A DNA stretch of 23,956 nucleotides from a virus. Below are positions 19,166 through 23,956 of this stretch, in pieces. A program made the translations under genes and the position numbers. Position 1 is the stretch's first letter. The number at the start of each line of letters is the position of its first letter. The notes below the pieces were generated by a model that worked only from the letters and a program-made list of their open reading frames with translations, made no database searches and was not told the DNA's origin. Where the stretch lies: IMG/VR virus record IMGVR_UViG_3300036407_000023, positions 1-23,956 of that record; one strand, written 5' to 3'.

Positions 19166-19528
19166 TCAGAGCGGACGGATGAAGCGTCCATAAACCCATC
19201 CGGGCCGCCATCTGCCCTCGCCTGTCGGATCGAGCCAGATTTGGCACCAACGATCACGCACCGCCTGCTGCTGTCGTTGGGAAGACTGGCCGCTGATCGC
19301 GTCGAGGTGGAGGCCCCCTGTGCAGCGACCGGTGAGGCTGAGCCGAGTACCGTTCGGATAGCCCACCAGCGTTTTTGATTTGTTCGATGGATAGGCCCGC
19401 ACGTTGAGGAGGTCGCCGGCAGGTACGGCGGCGACCTGCCATCCGAAGAACGCGGATGCGGACGCAGGTGAGGGGCTATCGCCGAGTGCTACAACGGTAG
19501 CCACCAGCATGAGTGCACAGATGCGCAT
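19166..19528 (-). CDS. Secreted bacterial SH3-domain protein
   Basis: This 120-residue protein starts with a signal peptide (MRICALMLVATVVALGDSPS, cleavage near residue 26). The mature part is an SH3b (SH3_3) domain: GDLLNVRAYPSNKSKTLVGY, NGTRLSLTGRC, then a C-terminal RPGWVYGRFIRPL. Two cysteines (C69, C95) could form a disulphide. Such domains bind cell wall peptides or other surface ligands. I choose the ATG at 19528, preceded by AAGGA ten bases upstream, over 19552. It converges on the hydrolase gene, and both are exported, so they look like a two-gene cargo island. Confidence 0.85.
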   Translation of the reverse strand: MRICALMLVATVVALGDSPSPASASAFFGWQVAAVPAGDLLNVRAYPSNKSKTLVGYPNGTRLSLTGRCTGGLHLDAISGQSSQRQQQAVRDRWCQIWLDPTGEGRWRPGWVYGRFIRPL

Positions 19529-19664
19529 TAGAGGCCTGTCCTTTCTGGCCATAGGGTTGCCGAGAGGCCAGTGGGTCAGAGAAAGATAGATCTGATATGG
19601 CGCTCACCGAAAGGCAGCGCCGGTCGGGTGTGAGCGACCATGCCCAGCCCCTGAAGGCTGAGCC

Positions 19665-19985
19665 ATGGTGCTGAAGACCCTTAGTCCGCGGCTCTCCACC
19701 TTCGACGCCCGCCGTGTGAAGCCCCCGCCCAAGCAGGTCGATGGTCACTACACGACGCCTGAGCATAGGGCATGGGCTCGTGAGGTGGTCCGCAGGGCAG
19801 GTGGTCAATGCCAGTGGCCGGGATGCACCAAGGCCCTGCCGCAGCATCGTATGGTCGCCGACCACATCGTCGAGGTTAAGGACGGCGGTGCGCTGCTCGA
19901 CCCTGTCAACGGCCAATGCCTCTGCGTCCAGCACAACACCCTGAAGGGCGTGAAGGCGCGGGCGAGACGGGCGCAGGGCCGCTGA
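19665..19985 (+). CDS. HNH endonuclease, packaging-associated
   Basis: This 106-residue protein has two zinc-binding CxxxxC-type halves, C49/C54 (QCQWPGC) and C85/C87, with the HNH core D66-H67 (ADHIVEVKDGG) and H90-N91 (VQHNTLK). Small HNH proteins placed directly before terminase genes stimulate terminase cleavage at cos in HK97-like phages, and this one has that position. An in-frame stop lies just before the ATG, so the start is fixed. Its length and motifs are complete. It begins the packaging block. Confidence 0.92.
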   Translation: MVLKTLSPRLSTFDARRVKPPPKQVDGHYTTPEHRAWAREVVRRAGGQCQWPGCTKALPQHRMVADHIVEVKDGGALLDPVNGQCLCVQHNTLKGVKARARRAQGR

Positions 19986-20062
19986 GGGGGAGGGGGGACA
20001 AAGTCCCGGGCGCTTAGGGGCAGTTACCGCACGGGGTCTCATCCGCAGGTTTTTGCTAAGGC

Positions 20063-20081
20063 GCTGCACGGTGTGTGCAGC
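20063..20081. promoter_or_regulatory. Hairpin just before the small terminase gene; possible cos-region element
   Basis: GCTGCAC-GGTGT-GTGCAGC is a perfect 7-bp stem 11 bases before the ATG at 20093, and no ribosome site lies between them. It is in the interval between HNH and terminase genes where cos sites are usual. It could equally control translation. Confidence 0.45.
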
Positions 20082-20092
20082 TTTGTGTGCTC

Positions 20093-20680
20093 ATGGCTCT
20101 CACCGAAAAACGGCGACGCTTCGTCGAGGAATATCTGAAGGATCTCAACGGCAAGCAGGCGGCCATTCGGGCCGGCTATGCGCCAGGTTCCGCAGAGGTC
20201 GAGGCTTCCCGTCTGCTGAAGGACGCTAAGGTGCGGTCTGCCCTGGAGGCCGCCACCCGTGAGCGCACCCGGCGAGTGGAAGGCCACGGCATCACCGTCG
20301 ACCGCATCGTGCTGGAGCTCGCAAAAATCGGCTTCTCAGACATCCGCAAGGTGGTTGAGTGGCACGGCGCCGAGATCACTGACGAAAAGGACGGCGACGA
20401 AGGAGAGGGCGGAGATCCGGTCGTCGTGATCCGGGCTGCTAACTTCGTGAAGCTCATCGGCAGCGGCGAGATCGATGATGCCACGGCAGCAGCCATCGCC
20501 GAGATCTCGCAGACAAGGGACGGCGCCCTGAAGGTGAAGATGCACAACAAGCAGAGCGCCCTCGTGAACCTGCTCCGACACCTCACCGCGCCCCGGCAGA
20601 AGCCAGCGGAGGACGATGAGGGTGAAGCCCAGACGGGCCGGAAGACCACGGGCGACAGCTGGGACGGGCTACTGCAGTGA
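20093..20680 (+). CDS. terS: Terminase small subunit
   Basis: This 195-residue protein carries an N-terminal HTH of the Terminase_2 type (MALTEKRRRFVEEYLKDLNG, KQAAIRAGYAPGSAEVEASR, LLKDAKVRSALEA). The central part has the conserved ELAKIGFSDIRKVVEW segment, and VKMHNKQSALVNLLRHL near the end is the usual oligomerisation region. It recognises the packaging site on the phage DNA and recruits the large subunit. The ATG at 20093 is preferred over GTG at 20075, which would put the start inside the hairpin. The gene overlaps terL by one base. The family call is secure. Confidence 0.93.
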   Translation: MALTEKRRRFVEEYLKDLNGKQAAIRAGYAPGSAEVEASRLLKDAKVRSALEAATRERTRRVEGHGITVDRIVLELAKIGFSDIRKVVEWHGAEITDEKDGDEGEGGDPVVVIRAANFVKLIGSGEIDDATAAAIAEISQTRDGALKVKMHNKQSALVNLLRHLTAPRQKPAEDDEGEAQTGRKTTGDSWDGLLQ

Positions 20681-22356
20681 TGGCCTGGTCTCTTGCCTGC
20701 TCGGACTGGCGGGAGCGCCTCAAGACGGGTTGCTCGCTCGTGCCGAAGCTGCCCCTGGATGGAGCGGAGGCAGAACGGGCGGTCGCGATCTTCAACCGGC
20801 TGCGCCTGCCGGACGTGCCCGGGCAGCCAACTCTGGCCGAGGCTGGCGGCGACTGGTTCCGGGACATTGTGCGGGCGCTGTTCGGCTCGATGGGTGAGGA
20901 CGGCAAGCGCCGGATCGAGGAACTCTTCGTCCTGGTGCCGAAGAAGAACTCGAAGACCACCAATGGCGCCGCGCTGATGCTGACCGCGCTCCTGCTCAGC
21001 CGGAGACCGCGCGGCGAGTTCCTCCTCGTGGCGCCGACCCAGAAGATCACGGAGCTCGCCTTCAACCAGGTGATCGGGATGATTGAGGCCGACCCGGTGC
21101 TGAACGACCGGATCCACATCCAATCTCATCTCAAGCGCGTGACCGTCCGCAAGGGACCGGGGAAGGGCGCCTTCCTCGAGGTGAAGTCGTTCGATCCCAA
21201 GATCGTGACGGGCTCGAAGGCATGCGGCGTCCTGGTGGATGAACTCCACACTGTGCCGCAGAGCGACGCTGACCGGGTGATCGGGCAGCTCAAGGGCGGG
21301 CTGGTATCGCAGCCGGAAGCCTTCATGGCCTACATCACGACCCAATCGGAGCGGCCGCCGTCTGGTGTCTTCAAGGCGAAACTCGACCAGGCGCGCGGGA
21401 TCCGCGACGGTCACCGCGGCGGAGCGATGCTCCCGGTGCTGTACGAGTTCCCGGAGGACGTCGACTGGCGAGATCCGGCCAACTGGTGGATGGTGACGCC
21501 CAACCAGGGCCTGTCGATCACGACGGAGCGCCTCGTCCCGGATTACGAAACGGCGATCCAGTCGGGAGAGGAAGAACTGCGACGTTGGGCGTCGCAGCAC
21601 CTCAACATCGAGATCGGCCTTGCTCTCCGCTCGGACCGCTGGGCCGGAGCCGAGTTCTGGGAGCGGCGGGGCGTCAAGAGCCTTACCTTAGAGACCGTGC
21701 TCGAGCAGTCTGAGTGCGTCGTGGTCGGGATCGACGGCGGTGGCCTCGACGATCTCTTCGGCCTCGTGGTGCTGGGCCGGGACCGGGACACAAAGGATTG
21801 GCTCGCCTGGTTTCACGCCTGGGCTCACGAAGGTGTACTGGAGCGCCGCAAGTCCATTGCCGCGAAGCTGCAGGACTTCGCCGGCGAGGGCAGCCTGACT
21901 ATCGTGGACGACGAGCTGGCTGACATCTCCGCTATCGTCGACATCGTTCAGGAAACCCAGGACCGCGGGCTCCTGGCCTGCGTCGCAGTGGACCCGGCCG
22001 GCCTCGGCGAGTTCGTCGACGCTCTGGCCGAGATCGGCGTCACTGAGGAGAGCCGTCTGCTTGTGGGCGTGCGCCAGGGCATCGGGCAGATGACGGCCCT
22101 GAAGACGGCCGAGCGCCGGCTCGCTGCCGGCACACTGCTGCACGATGGCAGCCGGATGATGGCCTGGTGCGTCGGCAACCTGAAGATCGAGCCGACCGCC
22201 ACTGCCATCCGAGCGACGAAGCAGAATGCCGGCGACGCCAAGATCGACCCTGTGATGGCCCTGCTCAATGCCGTGACCATGATGTCGAGGAATCCGGTGG
22301 CGAGATCCTCCAGGGCCGACATCTCCGACTTCCTCGCCAACGCGGTGATGGCGTGA
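20680..22356 (+). CDS. terL: Terminase large subunit
   Basis: This 558-residue Terminase_1-type motor begins MAWSLACSDWRERLKTG. The ATPase Walker A variant is VPKKNSKTT (~86-94), the FLLVAPTQ segment follows, and Walker B is VLVDELHT (D187, E188). The C-terminal nuclease domain has D352 in VVGIDGGGLDD, further acidic residues in IVDDELAD, and DPVMALLNAV near the end. It would drive packaging of DNA into the procapsid and cleave it. The ATG overlaps the terS stop as TGATG. The length is normal. Confidence 0.95.
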   Translation: MAWSLACSDWRERLKTGCSLVPKLPLDGAEAERAVAIFNRLRLPDVPGQPTLAEAGGDWFRDIVRALFGSMGEDGKRRIEELFVLVPKKNSKTTNGAALMLTALLLSRRPRGEFLLVAPTQKITELAFNQVIGMIEADPVLNDRIHIQSHLKRVTVRKGPGKGAFLEVKSFDPKIVTGSKACGVLVDELHTVPQSDADRVIGQLKGGLVSQPEAFMAYITTQSERPPSGVFKAKLDQARGIRDGHRGGAMLPVLYEFPEDVDWRDPANWWMVTPNQGLSITTERLVPDYETAIQSGEEELRRWASQHLNIEIGLALRSDRWAGAEFWERRGVKSLTLETVLEQSECVVVGIDGGGLDDLFGLVVLGRDRDTKDWLAWFHAWAHEGVLERRKSIAAKLQDFAGEGSLTIVDDELADISAIVDIVQETQDRGLLACVAVDPAGLGEFVDALAEIGVTEESRLLVGVRQGIGQMTALKTAERRLAAGTLLHDGSRMMAWCVGNLKIEPTATAIRATKQNAGDAKIDPVMALLNAVTMMSRNPVARSSRADISDFLANAVMA

Positions 22357-22357
22357 C

Positions 22358-23956
22358 ATGGGGCTTCTGTCATGGTGGCGCGGCCGCACGATCCGGCTCA
22401 CGGATGGCGCCTTCTGGTCGTCGTACTTCAACGGAGACACGTGGGCGGGAGAGAGTGTCGGAACGCATGGAGCCTTGCAGCTTGCCGCCTGGTGGGCTTG
22501 CGTTCGCCTCCTGTCCGAGACTGTCGCGACACTGCCGCTGTTCGTCTACCGGATGGGAGCAGATGGCAGCCGTGAGCTCGACCGCGACCACGCGCTCTAT
22601 GGTCTTCTCCACGACAGTCCCAATGCAGACCAGACCGCGGTCGAGTTCTGGGAAGGGCAGATCGCTGCCCTGTGCACGGCGGGCAACGGCTATTCGGAGA
22701 AGGTCTTCAGCGCAGGACGCCTCGTCGCCCTGCAGCCCCTCATGCCGGACTGCGTACGGGTCCGGCGCGATCCTGACGGGGCTCTCGTCTACGATGTCAC
22801 TGATCGCGGAAGGGTCGAGTCCTTCAGCGAAGACAAGATCTTCCACATCCGAGGGTTCGGGGGAGGGGACCAGGGGCTCTCGCCGGTCGCCTACGCGCGC
22901 CAGACGCTTGGCATCACAGTGGCGACGGAGAAGGCCGCTGGGAAGGCTTTCGCGCAGGGGCTCCGAGCCTCCGGTTTCTTCACGGCTCCTGCGGGCGCAA
23001 AGCTCACCCCGGAGCAGAGGGAGCAGTTCAGGCGCACATTCATTGACCCGTACGTTGGAGGGGATGCATCCGCGAAGGTCGGTCTCCTCGAGGCCGGCTT
23101 TGACTTCAAGCCGGTCACGATCAGCCTTCACGACGCTGAGCTTCTGCTCTCGCGGCGCTGGAACGTGGAGGAGATCTGCCGCTGGCTCAACGTTCCGCCG
23201 ATCCTCATCGGCCATGCCGGGCAGGGTCAGACGATGTGGGGATCCGGGGTCGAGCAGATCATGCTCGGCTGGCTCACGCTCGGGCTGCGGCCCTATCTCA
23301 GCCGGATCGAGCAGGCGATCGCGAAGCGCCTGATGACGCCGGCCGATCGCAACGCACGCCTCAAGGCAGAGTTCAGCGTCGAAGGTCTTCTCCGGGCGGA
23401 CAGCGCGTCCCGGGCCGCTTTCCTGAGCACGATGGTGCAGAACGGGATCTACACCCGGAACCGGGCCCGCGCACTGGAGAACGAGCCTCGCGATCCCGAT
23501 CCCATGGCGGACCGGCTGACGGTCCAGTCCAACCTCATCGCCCTGTCGAAGCTCGGCGAGAGCGGAGCCGATCCCGCGGCTCAGGCTCGCTCGGCGCTCA
23601 TGAGCCTGCTCGGACCTGAGATCGATGCGCTCGTCGAGGTGCGGTCACGGACGATCCCTCAGGACCACAGCGGGCCACTGCCCCAGGACAAGGAGCTTGC
23701 CATGCCGGCCCTCAAGAGCAGCCTCCACCGCAAGGAAGCCTCGCTCAAGATCCGCGGCTTTGATCTGCAGATCAAAGCCGCCCAGGACGACGGCACCTTC
23801 TCGGGCTACGGATCCGTCTACGGAGTCGTCGACAGCTACAACGAGGTGGTCGCGCCCGGCGCGTTCGACGAGAGCCTCGCGGAAATCGCTGCCAAGGGGC
23901 GGTCGGTCCCGGTGCTCTGGCAGCTGCCTGACGTCAGCACTCACGAGACAAACTGA
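22358..23956 (+). CDS. Portal protein fused in frame to a truncated prohead protease
   Basis: This 532-residue frame starts one base after terL. Residues 1-~430 are an HK97-type portal: AAWWACVRLLSETVATLPLF, then FHIRGFGGGDQGLSPVAYAR, and the typical SRRWNVEEICRWLNVPPILI (265-284). The portal forms the ring through which DNA enters the head. No stop separates it from residues 449-532, which are the N-terminus of a prohead protease (DGTFSGYGSVYGVVDSYNEV, VAPGAFDESL, VPVLWQ). After LWQ, where the family continues with a His-Asp segment, it reads LPDVSTHETN and stops. The catalytic His and Ser are therefore absent. The portal call is secure; the fusion may be real or reflect a sequencing error or decay. 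Confidence 0.9.
   Translation: MGLLSWWRGRTIRLTDGAFWSSYFNGDTWAGESVGTHGALQLAAWWACVRLLSETVATLPLFVYRMGADGSRELDRDHALYGLLHDSPNADQTAVEFWEGQIAALCTAGNGYSEKVFSAGRLVALQPLMPDCVRVRRDPDGALVYDVTDRGRVESFSEDKIFHIRGFGGGDQGLSPVAYARQTLGITVATEKAAGKAFAQGLRASGFFTAPAGAKLTPEQREQFRRTFIDPYVGGDASAKVGLLEAGFDFKPVTISLHDAELLLSRRWNVEEICRWLNVPPILIGHAGQGQTMWGSGVEQIMLGWLTLGLRPYLSRIEQAIAKRLMTPADRNARLKAEFSVEGLLRADSASRAAFLSTMVQNGIYTRNRARALENEPRDPDPMADRLTVQSNLIALSKLGESGADPAAQARSALMSLLGPEIDALVEVRSRTIPQDHSGPLPQDKELAMPALKSSLHRKEASLKIRGFDLQIKAAQDDGTFSGYGSVYGVVDSYNEVVAPGAFDESLAEIAAKGRSVPVLWQLPDVSTHETN
23702..23956 (+). pseudogene. Prohead protease, truncated to its first 84 residues
   Basis: An internal ATG with AAGGAG seven bases upstream could start a separate protease product. 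Only ~74 residues match the family (usual length roughly 180-230); the match ends at VLWQ and an unrelated ten-residue tail precedes TGA. The ten-base palindrome CTGACGTCAG at 23930-23939 falls just after the break, which may mark an insertion or deletion junction. The product could not cleave scaffold or capsid without its active-site residues. Confidence 0.6.

Noticed and set aside
20176-21600. 474-codon open frame on the minus strand
   Set aside because: It is antisense to both terminase genes and has no motif or ribosome site.
1-23956. tRNA genes or attachment-site repeats
   Set aside because: No tRNA-like cloverleaf was recognised, and the likely attachment site lies left of the integrase, outside the window.

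Overview
The window is GC-rich and reads as the left half of a temperate siphovirus-type prophage in an alphaproteobacterium, most likely a Rhizobiales host such as Methylobacterium or Microvirga. The host guess rests on a GAAC-N7-GAAC LexA box of the alphaproteobacterial type, a DUF6894-type protein, small-protein families I associate with that group, and GC-rich codon use. It is inferred by eye and not by any search. The window opens at the stop codon of the integrase gene and closes at the stop codon of a portal/protease reading frame, so capsid and tail genes would lie further right.

Layout. (1) 1-2350, leftward: a translationally coupled operon of small membrane and hypothetical proteins, an excisionase-like HTH protein and a tyrosine integrase. 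(2) 2345-2447: the control region of that operon, with a TTGACT/GAACAT promoter and three copies of a 15-bp palindromic operator. (3) 2558-3331, rightward: a LexA-box promoter and three small genes, the first a zinc ribbon. (4) 3303-6576: an accessory zone with few genes, holding tiny membrane proteins, a coiled-coil protein, a DUF6894-type protein and a transglutaminase-like protein that lacks the expected catalytic His. (5) 9925-6603, leftward: a self-cleaving CI/LexA-type repressor followed by eleven small genes with no obvious terminator, including six paralogues of one ~80-residue family. (6) 9919-10014: the repressor/cro control region, with three copies of the same 15-bp operator. (7) 10023-17016, rightward early genes: Cro-like protein, CII-like regulator, RusA, Sak4-like ATPase, putative ssDNA-binding protein, Cas4/RecB-like nuclease, Toprim primase-helicase, a GGTGAAA repeat cluster and a NusG-like protein. 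(8) 17017-19528: a cargo island with a secreted SGNH hydrolase and a convergent secreted SH3 protein. (9) 19665-23956: packaging genes, comprising HNH nuclease, small and large terminase, and a portal fused in frame to a truncated prohead protease.

How it works together. One repressor probably silences both the leftward (excision) and rightward (replication) promoters, because both carry its operator at exactly the same register between -35 and -10. The repressor has the Ala-Gly bond and the Ser/Lys pair of RecA-stimulated self-cleavage, and a separate LexA-controlled operon lies between the two arms, so DNA damage has two routes into the switch. The small-gene array downstream of the repressor should be expressed in the lysogen, the position of lambda rex, which makes it the best candidate for an undescribed lysogeny-expressed module. 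All functional statements come from motif recognition by eye.
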